A DNA stretch of 64,000 bases from RPQJ01 sp963706755 (GCA_963706755.1 CAVPNH010000010.1:124001-188000); one strand, 5' to 3'. Numbered from the stretch's first letter, positions 53,572 through 62,805 are shown. Numbers and translations are program-made. Notes: generated by a model from the sequence alone, not told the origin.

Positions 53572-53625
53572 TCAGGGTCAGCGAAGCGGTGTTGCCGGGC
53601 CACCCGGACAAGCTGTGCGATATAG
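53568..53625 (+). pseudogene. 5' fragment of the MAT gene (copy A end)
   Basis: ATGA overlap with the DUF2201 stop, then MIRVSEAVLPGHPDKLCD exactly as in the full gene at 54531. After 57 bases the sequence changes to GCATATCTG, the left end of duplicated unit B. Confidence 0.9.
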
Positions 53626-53693
53626 CATATCTGTTGACTCTGGCCACATATTGCGGTGTCGTGCGCCCACGACTCGCAGCAGGCTGCCTGCCC

Positions 53694-53930
53694 ATGGTGA
53701 GGTTTGTCATGACATCCCGTTCGGTCGTTCAGTCCAGCCCGGAGATCCTGGGCGGCGAACCCGTGTTCGCCGGCACGCGCGTGCCCGTCCGAAATCTCAT
53801 CGACTACCTCGAGCACGGCAGCAGTCTCGATGATTTCCTGGCGGACTTCCCGTCAGTGACCCGAGAGCAGGCGGTCTCCGTGCTGGAAATGGCGCGAGAG
53901 GCTGCCGGCCGTGAAGCTGCTGCTGGATGA
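53694..53930 (+). CDS. DUF433 antitoxin, copy B
   Basis: 78 aa, ATG at 53694. Differs from copy A at only a few residues near the start (TSRSVVQS versus TPRSVVHS). All DUF433 motifs (GGEPVFAGTRVPVRNLIDYL) retained, and it overlaps its toxin by 20 bases as in copy A. Presumably functional. Confidence 0.9.
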   Translation: MVRFVMTSRSVVQSSPEILGGEPVFAGTRVPVRNLIDYLEHGSSLDDFLADFPSVTREQAVSVLEMAREAAGREAAAG

Positions 53931-54228
53931 ATCGCTGCCGAGGCGCCTCGGTCGTCTCATCACCGGCCACGAGGTCGTCACGGTTGTGGAGGCGGGCTGG
54001 ACCGGCCTGACGAACGGCCGGCTACTTGCAGTCGCCCAACACGAGTTCGACTGTCTGCTGACCGTGGACCGCAGCCTCGTGTTTCAGCAGAGCCTGCCGC
54101 AGTTCGCCATTGCCGTGCTCGTTTTGCGTGCACGGACCAACCGAATCGACGACCTGGCCCCATTGGTTCCCCGTGTCCTTGAAGTGTTGCCGACGTTGCA
54201 GCCCGGGCGATTCCTGGTGATCGAGTAG
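53911..54228 (+). CDS. DUF5615 PIN-like toxin, copy B
   Basis: 105 aa, GTG at 53911. Nearly identical to copy A through LVPRVLEVLPT, then ends LQPGRFLVIE, six residues earlier because of a stop before the tail. Acidic PIN-like residues are kept. Cross-neutralisation by either DUF433 copy is likely. Confidence 0.9.
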   Translation: MKLLLDESLPRRLGRLITGHEVVTVVEAGWTGLTNGRLLAVAQHEFDCLLTVDRSLVFQQSLPQFAIAVLVLRARTNRIDDLAPLVPRVLEVLPTLQPGRFLVIE

Positions 54229-54273
54229 CAATTTCACGCCGCTCGTCTCCAGGAGAGTCGAGATGACGCGGCC

Positions 54274-54306
54274 AGGCTCACCCCCTGAGCCTCCCCCGCG
54301 TATAAT
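54274..54306 (+). promoter_or_regulatory. Operator palindrome and promoter, copy 2
   Basis: AGGCTCA-CCCCC-TGAGCCT (54274-54292) and TATAAT at 54301-54306, as in copy 1. This is now the nearest promoter for the intact MAT gene. Confidence 0.55.
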
Positions 54307-54313
54307 CACTGCA

Positions 54314-54417
54314 GCATCAAGACGGAGCACGTGCTCCGGCCAACCTGCCAGGCTCGGCAAGGTGGCGCGCCATTTCGGCGGATGCGGCCCGACCTCAGGG
54401 CAACGAAGGAGCGACAC
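54314..54417 (+). ncRNA. Structured leader, SAM-I-like four-way junction (copy 2)
   Basis: P1 is GCAUC 54314-54318 with GAUGC 54381-54385; all of P2, P3 and P4 are identical to copy 1. Differences are confined to flanks (CUGCAG before P1, GACCUCAGGG after). Ribosome binding site GAAGGAG precedes ATG 54418, the start of a 38-residue frame that couples to the MAT gene. Confidence 0.45.
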
Positions 54418-54534
54418 ATGTCCACCTCCGACCGTCGTGCGTTCCTGCACGCCATCGTCACGCGCGACGGGAATCCGTCGCTGCTCAAGGCCGCGGGGAT
54501 CCCTTACTCGCAGCTCGGGAGGTTGCCGAAATGA
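54418..54534 (+). pseudogene. Internally deleted VWA remnant, possibly translated
   Basis: MSTSDRRAFLHAIVTRDGNP to SQLGRLPK: it joins residues found at about 53093-53120 of the DUF2201 gene to those from about 53486, skipping the MIDAS region in frame. The junction lies in a short CTGC repeat. Its stop overlaps the MAT ATG (ATGA), so ribosomes loading at the leader would still be delivered to MAT. Confidence 0.85.
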
Positions 54535-55505
54535 TCAGGGTCAGCGAAGCGGTGTTGCCGGGCCACCCGGACAAGCTGTGCGATTTCGTGGCGGAGAGCA
54601 TCGTGCAGGCGGCGCTCGCCGTGGACGGCGAGGCGTACGCGCAGATCGAGGCCGCCATCTGGTGCGACCAGCTGTGGCTCTCGGGCGGGTATGCGGCGCG
54701 GGGCGCGGCGCTCGACGTCGAGCGGATCGCGGTGGAGGCGCTCGATTCGATCGCGCGGGCCGTGAACCCCGATGCAAAGCGCGACCCGTGGCGGGTGACG
54801 AATGCCGTCTGCCGATATGACGTGGACCCGACGCGCTGGACGCGCCACGTCAACGACCAGGCGATCGTGATCGGCTGGGCCGGCTACGACGACAAGGTGC
54901 AGTACCTGCCGCCCGAGCACTTCCTGGCGCTCGAGTTCCGCACCGCGCTGTGGGAGGCGTGCCAGGGCGGGGAGCTCTCGCGCTGCGGGCCGGACGGCAA
55001 GCTGATCGTGCGCCTGCGCGAGGACGACGACGGGTTCGCGCTCGAGCACGTGCTGGTGACGCTCGAGCATCCCGAGGCCATGAGCGTGTTCGAGCTGGCG
55101 CAGCGGGTGAGTGCGGTGCTCGGGCAGCACTACGGAAAGCTGCGTGCCCTTGATAAGCGATGGAACGCGAAGTGGCCCGAGGTGGAGCTGATGGTGAACC
55201 CGAACGGTCCGCTCTCGGATGCGGGCAGCCGCAAGGACAACGGCCAGACCGGACGGAAGCTCGTGATGGATTACTACGGGCCGAGAGTGCCGATAGGAGG
55301 AGGGGCGATCTACGGCAAGGATCCGATGCACGTGGATCGGTTCGGGGCGCGGAAGGCCAGGGAGATGGCGATGGAGGCCGTGAAGAACGGAGCGGGGGAG
55401 TGCCTGGTCAGGGCGGTGTATGCGCCGAATGTGGCGGAGCCGCTGGATGTGCAGGTGGAGGTGTGTGGGGCCGGCCGGGAGTTTCGGCGCGGAAAGACGA
55501 ACTAG
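54531..55505 (+). CDS. Divergent S-adenosylmethionine synthetase (MAT)
   Basis: 324 aa, ATG at 54531. VLPGHPDKLCDFVAESIVQA is the N-terminal MAT signature and VPIGGGAIYGKDPMHVDRFG the C-terminal one (canonical GGGAFSGKD with S replaced by Y), with DNGQTGRKLVMDYYG between. It is about 60 residues shorter than MetK and lacks the GAGDQG loop of the active-site cover, so activity on methionine and ATP may be altered. Fourth gene of the MoxR operon; probably specialised, not the housekeeping enzyme. Confidence 0.85.
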   Translation: MIRVSEAVLPGHPDKLCDFVAESIVQAALAVDGEAYAQIEAAIWCDQLWLSGGYAARGAALDVERIAVEALDSIARAVNPDAKRDPWRVTNAVCRYDVDPTRWTRHVNDQAIVIGWAGYDDKVQYLPPEHFLALEFRTALWEACQGGELSRCGPDGKLIVRLREDDDGFALEHVLVTLEHPEAMSVFELAQRVSAVLGQHYGKLRALDKRWNAKWPEVELMVNPNGPLSDAGSRKDNGQTGRKLVMDYYGPRVPIGGGAIYGKDPMHVDRFGARKAREMAMEAVKNGAGECLVRAVYAPNVAEPLDVQVEVCGAGREFRRGKTN

Positions 55506-55565
55506 TTTTGGTCGGGAACATGCCGCGGCGGCGCGAGCGCCAATTGCAGTTCAACAGCGCGCAGT

Positions 55566-58500
55566 CTAGCTCGGCACCCTCAGTTCCTCGCGCAACCGGG
55601 CCGGTACCTCTTCTCGAAGTTTCCAGTGGACCGTGATCGGCTTTTCCCCGTGCCAGTTCTGAAAGTCGATTTTTCCGCAATAGACAAATGGACTCGCTTT
55701 GTTCTGTTTCGTCTTCGAGTGGGTCCGTACAAAAAGGAGAACCTCTATACCCAAGATTCCGTGATCGCGTATTGAGGTTCCATCCTTGCTCTCCTGAGAT
55801 GTTCGATTCTGGCTTTGCCATTCGAACTCGCTGGCGGACTCAAAGCGATCCTGATACTTGTGCTGGTCGGCAGCAGCGCTTTTGTCCAACGTCACGAGAA
55901 GAAATGTCCTATTGCCGCGGCGTACAAAGCCTTGCTGCCATACGGGCGCGTTGAATTCGAGTCCAAACAAGCCAGGGATCTGTTCGCGCGAATAGGACCT
56001 CCAAAGAACGGGCGCAACGATGCCAACCCCGCTGGGTGACAGAGTCCAATTGTCATCGGAAAGAGATAGCGCTACCTGGTGCCTAGTTCCCGGGGCGCCC
56101 GCATCGGGGCCAAACCATGTGCGGAGAATCCCCGGCAACTCATTGCGGTCAGCCCCTTCTTTGCGGGCCGCGTTCAATGCGATCCTGGCGAAATTGCCTA
56201 TGTAGCGCTGACCATTTGCAATGAAGGGCGTCAGGCCTTCCGGCAGTGATGGGTGCCTTTCTCTTTCGAGAGGCATGAGAATCGGGTTCCCGTTGGATTG
56301 ATTCACTTTGATCAGGAACTGGCCCGGCTGGGGTGCTGTTGAGCGATCGAAGTACTCGGCGAGTCTCCACTCAGCCAGTTCCCGCACTAGCGATTGACTT
56401 GCTGCGCGGGCGGACTGGGGAATATCGAGATTTGTGCGAAACGAGCCAGCAACGTACTCAAAATATCGTTCGCCGGACGTGCCTGCGCCGCCAACCCATG
56501 CATCTATCGGATTGGTTTCCAGAGATGCACGCAGACGCGCATCGTCACCGAAGTCCTCTCCAAAATCGGCTGCGATCTTGCCTTGGCTGTGACCAAGTCG
56601 TTGTACCTCAGCGACCAAGTCGCCGATATCAATCGCACCGGGGAATCGACCGGCATTGAGCATGCCTAGCAGCGTCACCATCTTGAAGCTGCGAGTCATC
56701 GGCGTGGACTCCAGCGATTCGAGAAATGCGGGGCAGGCACCGGCCGCTCGCTTGTCGTCGCCATCAAGGGCGTCAATTGACTGCAAGAAGCCGAACCAAG
56801 ATCCGTAGTTCTTGCGAACCGAGCGCGGCGCATATCCGTCGCGAAATGCCTCAAGAGCGGTCGGTCTAATTCCGTGAGTGCTGATGAAGTCCTTAACGTA
56901 TGTCCTTAACGCATCCGAATCGGACGCGGATATACGCAGTAGCCCCTTCAAGATATCGACCGCCTTCAAGTCATAGGTTACCGAGCAGCCGGGCGGCAGT
57001 TCTGCGGTCCCCGCCTGCAACTTCTCCAGAAGGTTTTGGATGTTGCGGTCGCCAGCGGGCAGGTTGAATAGTGTTTGGGGCTTCAGCAGGAACGTCCGAT
57101 GGTTGCCGATATAGTCAATTACTTTCAGTCGCTTGCTCGGACTCGAACGCCGCAATCCGCGCCCGAACTGTTGTAACCAAAGAATCCTGAGATTCCGTTG
57201 GGCGCAGCATCATCACTGTGTCCAGGTCCGGCATGTCGACGCCCTCGTTAAACATGTCAACCGCGCACACCACATCCAGTTCGCCTGCCTGCAGGCGTTC
57301 AAGGGATAGCGTGCGAGGCGCGCTGTCGGCACCGGCATGGACCGCTACAGCCCTCTTTCCCCTTGACAAAAAGAAGCCTGCCATGAAGCTGGCATGGCGC
57401 TGCGAGACGCAGAATGCAAGCGTTCTCTTGCCGCCGCGGCTAGTCAATTGCTCCAAAGCGTTCTCCGCTCGTGAGACCGTTGCGACGGCGGTTGTCAGTT
57501 CTTCCTCGTCGAAACGAGTGCTTCGCCAGGGGATGTTCGTGTAGTCGACCTCGTCTGGGACTCCGAAGTAATCAAATGTGCAGAGCAATTGTTTGCTGAT
57601 CCCCTCCGAGAGGTCGCAGCGGTACACGAGGTTTCCGCCGCAAAGTTCTAAGAGGTCCGCGCCATCGCTTCGCTCGGGCGTCGCCGTAAGCCCTAACAGA
57701 TAGCGGGGTCGGAAGTGCCGAAGCAGGCGTCGGTACGTTGCCGCGGAGGCGTGGTGAAACTCGTCAACGACGATGTAATCAAATTGGTCCGCGCCGAACC
57801 GATCTAGGTGAACCTGTCGGCTAAGAGTCTGGATCGAGGCGAATAGAACATTTGCATTAGGATGCTTTGAAGCTCCGTTATAGCGACCCAGGTAGTCGTC
57901 CGGTCGAATTCGGCGGAATGTCTGCATCGCCTGATCCAGTATCTCTTCGCGATGCGCGACAAATAGAACCCGTTTGAAATTGCTCGAGTCAAAGGCGCTC
58001 AGCCACGTCTTCCCAAGTCCTGTGGCAAGTACCACGAGACCTGCCTCGGCACCTTCCTGCCGGCTGCGGCGCAAGGCTTCCAGAGCTTCCATCTGTATCT
58101 CGTGGGGCTTCGGTATTTCAGGCGACTCGGGCGGTGGCGTAGTGAGTACGTCCTCAGTGAGTGGTCGTAGATTTCGGAGACGCCTGGACTTGTAGTCCTC
58201 AATCCATTCTTCCGTCAGCGGGACCGTCGATTGGCTCGCGAATAGTTCGTCGAACGCGCGCCGGGCTTCTTGATATCCCGGACCGTCACGTGACGACACG
58301 ATTCGGTAGTTCCATTCGATCCCCTCTGTCAGGGCCGATCTGCTGAGATTGGAACTGCCGATGAATGCCGTGCCGGCGCCGTCGTGATGCTCGAAAAGAT
58401 ATGCCTTCGGATGAAAGGCGGTCGGAAGCCCTGAGTTCGAACTGCGGGCCGAGCGCGTCTGATATACGCGCAGCGATATCGTGCCCGCCCGAGACTCGAA

Positions 58501-59157
58501 ATCGAGAAGCTGAATCAGTGCGGCCGGATCGGTGGCGTCTAGGTAGTCTCCTGTCAATAATCGGATATGTGTCCCGCGATTCAGTGCCTCGACGATCGCG
58601 GAGCGGAGAAGGTCAACACCACTCTTCATTACGAACGCGACGGCAATGTCGGCGCGCGCAGCCGTCGCAAAGTGCTCCATCAACTGCTTATTGAAGGGCT
58701 CCGTCTTTCCGCCAGTCCAGAGAAGCCGGTCGACAGATGGTGCTAGCTTTGGAGGCGAGTCCTCGACGCGCAAGAAATAATTGGCTTGGCTTGGAATCAC
58801 GTATCTCACGCCACCGCGCGGGTCGGCTACATCGCCGACATACCGCGGAATTAGGTGTACGTGTAGATGAAATATTGTCTGTCCGGCCGAGGCGCCAATG
58901 TTGATCCCGATGTTGAAGCCGGATGGCGCATGAATTCGCTCAATTGCAGCCTTTGCACGATCGATTGCCGCGATCAAGGCGGTTCGCTCGGATGAGCTTG
59001 CTTCGAACCATGATGTAACGTGTCGCCGTGGGACGACTAGCGCGTGCCCAGGGGATACCGGGTGTCCATCCCATAGCCCAATCACCAGGGGGTCCGCGTA
59101 GAAAGTCCTCGCGGCCGGTGGCGCGCAGAACGGACAAGTGTCGGTTGTGGTTTCCAT
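55566..59157 (-). CDS. HIT - PLD nuclease - SF2 helicase - DUF3427 protein (one frame break)
   Basis: Start ATG 59157, about 1197 aa joined. Residues 5-130 are a HIT domain (CPFCAPP, TIFHLHVHLIPRYVG). A PLD-like domain follows (FHPKAYLFEH, FIGSSNLSRSAL). The SF2 helicase has Walker A LATGLGKTWL, DEFHHAS and LTATPERSDG; motif VI LQQFGRGLRRSSPSK spans a one-base break near 57160. The remaining 500 residues are DUF3427 (TFLLKPQTLFNLP, YFEYVAGSFRT). Composition is much less GC-rich than neighbours. This architecture is found in defence-type islands; probably acts on foreign nucleic acid. Confidence 0.88.
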
Positions 59158-59159
59158 TC

Positions 59160-59694
59160 TCAGATTCGTCTTACTTCCAGTTGACCGGTCAGGCCTGCTT
59201 CGACACATTGCTTACATCGCCAGGCGCGGACCGGGCGTCTCGACATCCGTTTCATGTGGCAAACAGCGCATCGATGCTCGTAGCGAGCCGGTCTCCATTT
59301 GTTCTGCGAAATGGACGACGTATTGCTCACATCGATTCTGGTTCGTGGCTCGAATCCAGCGATCTCGACGAGCAATCGCCATTCGTCGCCGTGGATGCGG
59401 CTAGTCCGCCCGAACTGGGTCGCAACGGCTGCGTGTGCCAGTTCATGTGCCAAAGCTTCCCGCCTAATTCCGGCCGAACTTGAGAAACGTCGGGCCCACC
59501 TCGATGCAAGATTGGTCTCGTCTATATCGAGCGACTGATGTCCTAAGCCTGCGGTTGACGCGGATTGCAATGCTTCTCTCGAGGGACGGGAGCGACCATG
59601 CCTTTGCCCATCGTCTGATGTCAGCCTGGACAGCTTTGGATTGGGCGGTACCCATAGCCTCGATAAAGTCCGGGCTTAGCGTCACTGAGCACAC
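59160..59694 (-). CDS. SprT-like zinc metallopeptidase (one frame break)
   Basis: From ATG 59694: SPDFIEAMGTAQSKAVQADI and SIAIRVNRRLRTSVARYRRD form the SprT N terminus. Near 59475 the frame slips one base; the second frame gives REALAHELAHAAVATQFG with the HExxH site and a zinc ribbon (CAVCHMKR, WRCKQC), ending at 59160. About 177 aa. SprT/Spartan proteases cut DNA-protein crosslinks. Stop lies two bases before the big helicase start, so both belong to one low-GC operon. Confidence 0.75.
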
Positions 59695-59747
59695 CTGGTT
59701 GACTCGCTAGCTTACGAGAGGCTACATCAGTTTGGATCTGTCAACAG

Positions 59748-60480
59748 CTAGGATCCCGCCGCCCAACAAAGCGTATTCACCAACGCGATCTCCGCCGGCG
59801 TCCGGCACCGCGTATCCAATAACCTCGGATTCGCCAGCACCACGCTCAAGCACCTTGCTCTTGAGATAGCCACGTTCAGCCGGTTCTTGCTGAACAGGAA
59901 CTCGAGGTGGCGGGGCAGGTCGGCCTCGCTCGAGGTCGTCATCGAGATCAGCGACACCGCCGCCTCCTGGCCCTGGAACTTGTCCACCGTCCCGACGCGC
60001 GCGGTGTCGGGCAGCACGCGCTTCAGCAGGTTCACCTGCAGGTTGTAGGGCGCGACGACCAGGATGTCGTCCGGCGTGATGCGCCGCTTCTTGCCGCTGC
60101 GGTCGATCCACGACTGCTTGAGCAGGCTCTGGTAGATCCGCTCGATCTCGTCGGCTTCCTCCGGGCTCTTCTGCCCGCAGCCGGTGTGGTCCATCGGCCA
60201 GAACACCACGCCGGTCGGCTGCAACGCGGGATGCGGCTTCGCGCCCAGCACCAGCCGCTGGTGGGCGTTCATCTCCTCCGGGAACAGTCGCCCGTCGTAC
60301 ACGGCCTCCGAGATGAACCGGCACACGTCGGGGCACATGCGCCACGTGATGGGGAGGAAGACGCCCCGCTCGGGCGGCACCGTCGCGTGGCCGTCGAGCA
60401 GGTACTCGAGCGACGACTCGCCCGAGCGCCCGGGATGCACGCCCTGGATCGGCTGGCCGAGCTGCATCTGGTCGCCGGTA
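59748..60480 (-). pseudogene. C-terminal part of a DNA2-like AAA helicase
   Basis: Contains GDQMQLGQPIQGVHPGRSGE, GVFLPITWRMCPDVCRFISE, ILVVAPYNLQVNLLKRVLPD, VGTVDKFQGQEAAVSLISMT and NRLNVAISRARCLSVVLANP, the motifs III to VI of a superfamily I helicase of the TM0106/DNA2 type. Walker A and everything before GDQ are missing because the sequence changes to another gene at about 60480. About 240 codons remain. Confidence 0.85.
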
Positions 60481-60812
60481 TCGTGCTGCTCGGCGCGCTC
60501 TACGGCGCAGCGTTCGACGCGTTGATCGGTGAACTTGCGGCCTGGCCGACGGCGGCGCGGGCACTGGTCGCGGCGGGGCTGCTCGCCCCGCTCGCATTCT
60601 GCATGGGCATGCCGTTTCCGCTCGCGCTACGCGAGCTCGACGAGCCGCTCGTGCCCTGGGCGTGGGGCATCAACGGTTGTGCCTCCGTCGTCAGCGCCGC
60701 GCTGGCGACCCTGCTCGCGGTCGACTTCGGCTTCAGTGCCGTACTGTGGATCGCACTCGCGCTCTACGTCGTCGTCCTCGCCGTCTTTCCACAGCGGCGG
60801 GTGCCTGGGTAG
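60480..60812 (+). pseudogene. C-terminal part of a spermidine-synthase-like membrane protein
   Basis: LVAGIVLLGALYGAAFDALI, LAPLAFCMGMPFPLALRELD and WAWGINGCASVVSAALATLL are the last membrane helices of polyamine-synthase/MFS-like fused proteins. No start or methyltransferase-like domain precedes; the fragment begins right at the helicase breakpoint. Stop TAG at 60810-60812. Confidence 0.75.
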
Positions 60813-61025
60813 CAGTGTCTGCGACGGTTTGCCAGGATTTCGGAGCGAGCAGATGGGGATACGAGGCGTATCTGGTGAGCTTGCGGGGAGGTCGGCTCAG
60901 CATCGTATGGGGCTCCGGGCAGACGCTGCTGCGCGGCTCGCGCAGCGACTGAAGCTGCGCTCCGAACTTGTAAACAAAGACTCAGGGGCGGGTATGGTTT
61001 CCGGCAGTGATATGCTTTTCTCACC

Positions 61026-61634
61026 ATGAACAAACCCAAGCTGATTTACTTCGATGCTCCCGTGAGTCGCGGGGAAGAGTGTCGCCTCGCCCTGCATCTC
61101 GCGGGCATTGACTTCGACGACGTTCGCATCCAAACCGCGGACTGGCCGGCCATGAAGGAACGGATGCCGTACGGAAGCCTGCCGGTGCTGGAGTTGCCGG
61201 GAAGCCCGGCGCTCGGGCACTCCAACGCGATCCTGGTGCTGATCGGACGTCGCCACGGATTGCACCCGGCCGACGACGTCGAGGCAGCCCGCCACGAAGG
61301 GATGATGCAGCACGTGGAAGATCTGCGCGCCATGGTGTCACCGACGCTCCGCATGGGTGACCCCGAGAAGAAGGCTGCTCGCGAGGCACTGGTTGCCGGG
61401 TTTCTGCCCGCGTGGGCCCGGGCTGCGGAGCGAAACATCACGGCCGGGCCGTTCTTCGGCGGCGCGAAGATCCACGTGGTGGATCTGAAGATCCACATGG
61501 CGGTGCGCTGGTTCAACGGCGGCAAGGTCGACCATGTTCCTGCGACGATTTTCGCCGGCTATCCCAAGCTCATCGGCGTGCACGACGCCGTGCGTGACCA
61601 CCCGGGCATCAAGTCCTGGTACGCGAGGGCTTGA
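61026..61634 (+). CDS. Glutathione S-transferase family protein
   Basis: 202 aa, ATG at 61026. N-terminal thioredoxin fold (LIYFDAPVSRGEECRLALHL, YGSLPVLELPGSPALGHSNA with the cis-Pro and Ser-Asn GSH contacts) and helical C-terminal domain (FFGGAKIHVVDLKIHMAVRW). The catalytic position has Ser/Arg of the SRGEE segment. Conjugates or reduces electrophiles with glutathione. Monocistronic. Confidence 0.9.
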   Translation: MNKPKLIYFDAPVSRGEECRLALHLAGIDFDDVRIQTADWPAMKERMPYGSLPVLELPGSPALGHSNAILVLIGRRHGLHPADDVEAARHEGMMQHVEDLRAMVSPTLRMGDPEKKAAREALVAGFLPAWARAAERNITAGPFFGGAKIHVVDLKIHMAVRWFNGGKVDHVPATIFAGYPKLIGVHDAVRDHPGIKSWYARA

Positions 61635-61970
61635 GGCCCTCGCGCCGGGGTCCCCGTTTTACGTGCGGCCGGGAACCCTAAGAGACAAAGCGGCGCAGTC
61701 TCCGGGCAGACGCCGCGTTGCGGAGAAGAATTCGGACGGGACCAGGATCAGGTTAGACGAACGCAGTCACCGTTGCGTTCTCGCGCTGCAGGGGCAGCGC
61801 CCAGGAATCGATTCGCAGCGTAGGATTGCCGAGGCCGCGGATCGGACGGTCAGAGCACTTCGGGCGTAAGCTGCAGTTGGTGGCCTGGGACGGACGCGCA
61901 ACGTCAACTAGTGGTCCGGGGCCACGCAATAACCAATGCACACTAAGCAGACCAATCAAGGGGAATCCTC
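61635..61970. other. Gene-free gap of 336 bases
   Basis: No frame with a ribosome binding site. It contains AGTCTCCGGGCAGACGCCGC, similar to GGCTCCGGGCAGACGCTGCT in the gap before the GST gene (about 60910). Otherwise nothing recognised. Confidence 0.4.
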
Positions 61971-62291
61971 ATGGCCAAGTTCCTGATCAAGGGCTCGTAC
62001 ACCGCGGAGGGCGCCAAGGCGCTCGTAAAGGAAGGCGGTTCACGCCGTAAGGCCGCCGTCGAGCAGATGGTGAGTGGCTTGGGCGGAAAGGTCGAGGCGT
62101 TCTACTTCGCGCTCGGCGACAGCGACGTCTATGTGATCGTGGACGTACCCGACACGATATCGGGGGCGGCACTGAGTCTCGCCGTCAATGCCTCCGGCAC
62201 GGTCAGGCTCAGCACGATCATGCTGATGACGCCTGAGGAGGTCGACGCGGCCTGCAAGAAGACCGTGGGTTATCGGGCCCCGGGCCAATAA
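61971..62291 (+). CDS. GYD-domain protein
   Basis: 106 aa, ATG at 61971. FLIKGSYTAEGAKALVKEGG, VEAFYFALGDSDVYVIVDVP and STIMLMTPEEVDAACKKT are the GYD family (GYD box as LGDSDVYV). These small dimeric alpha-beta barrel proteins occur in many soil bacteria with unknown chemistry. Followed by the SnoaL-like gene after about 100 bases; likely one unit. Confidence 0.85.
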   Translation: MAKFLIKGSYTAEGAKALVKEGGSRRKAAVEQMVSGLGGKVEAFYFALGDSDVYVIVDVPDTISGAALSLAVNASGTVRLSTIMLMTPEEVDAACKKTVGYRAPGQ

Positions 62292-62388
62292 ACAAAACTC
62301 GTCCAACGGCGCGGCCGGAGATGGTCCGGCCGCGGCTTCTGCAATCAGTCGACGGTTACCTTCCTCCATTTTCGAATCGGAGAGAATC

Positions 62389-62805
62389 ATGTCATCGATT
62401 ACGGGGATTGCCAGGAAGTTCTTCGAGGCCTGCGAGACGGGCAAAGGGTGGGACGGGTGCAAGGCGTACTGCACGCCGGATGCGACGTTCTCCGCGCAGG
62501 CGGAGCCGCTGGCCGACGTGAGGAGCCTGCAGCAGTACACCGACTGGATGAAGGGTCTGCTGACGTTTGTTCCGGATGGCCGATATGAACTCAAGTCATT
62601 CGGCACGGACGATGAGCGGAAGAATGTCTGTGCCTATGCCGTATTCTCCGGCACTCACACGGGCCAGGGGGGGCCGTGTCCACCCACCGGCAAGCATGTG
62701 GCGAGCGACTACGTGTACGTGATGGACTTCGACGGTGAGAAGATCCGCCACGTGACGAAGATCTGGCATGCAGGATGGGCGATGAAGGCGCTCGGATGGA
62801 TCTAG
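62389..62805 (+). CDS. SnoaL/NTF2-like protein
   Basis: 138 aa, ATG at 62389 after GGAGAG. First helix ITGIARKFFEACETGKGWDG, then CTPDATFSAQAEPLADVRSL, SLQQYTDWMKGLLTFVPDGR and VMDFDGEKIRHVTKIWHAGW, a typical SnoaL/NTF2 cone fold with a central cavity. Could be an isomerase/cyclase or small-molecule binder. Unknown substrate. Confidence 0.85.
   Translation: MSSITGIARKFFEACETGKGWDGCKAYCTPDATFSAQAEPLADVRSLQQYTDWMKGLLTFVPDGRYELKSFGTDDERKNVCAYAVFSGTHTGQGGPCPPTGKHVASDYVYVMDFDGEKIRHVTKIWHAGWAMKALGWI

Larger units (their letters stand above)
53625..54424 (+). repeat. About 800-bp duplicated unit, copy B
   Basis: Same gene content and order as copy A (49565-50364): DUF433, DUF5615, operator, promoter, leader, ATGTCCA. 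Joined on its left to the truncated MAT gene and on its right to a VWA remnant. Confidence 0.85.
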
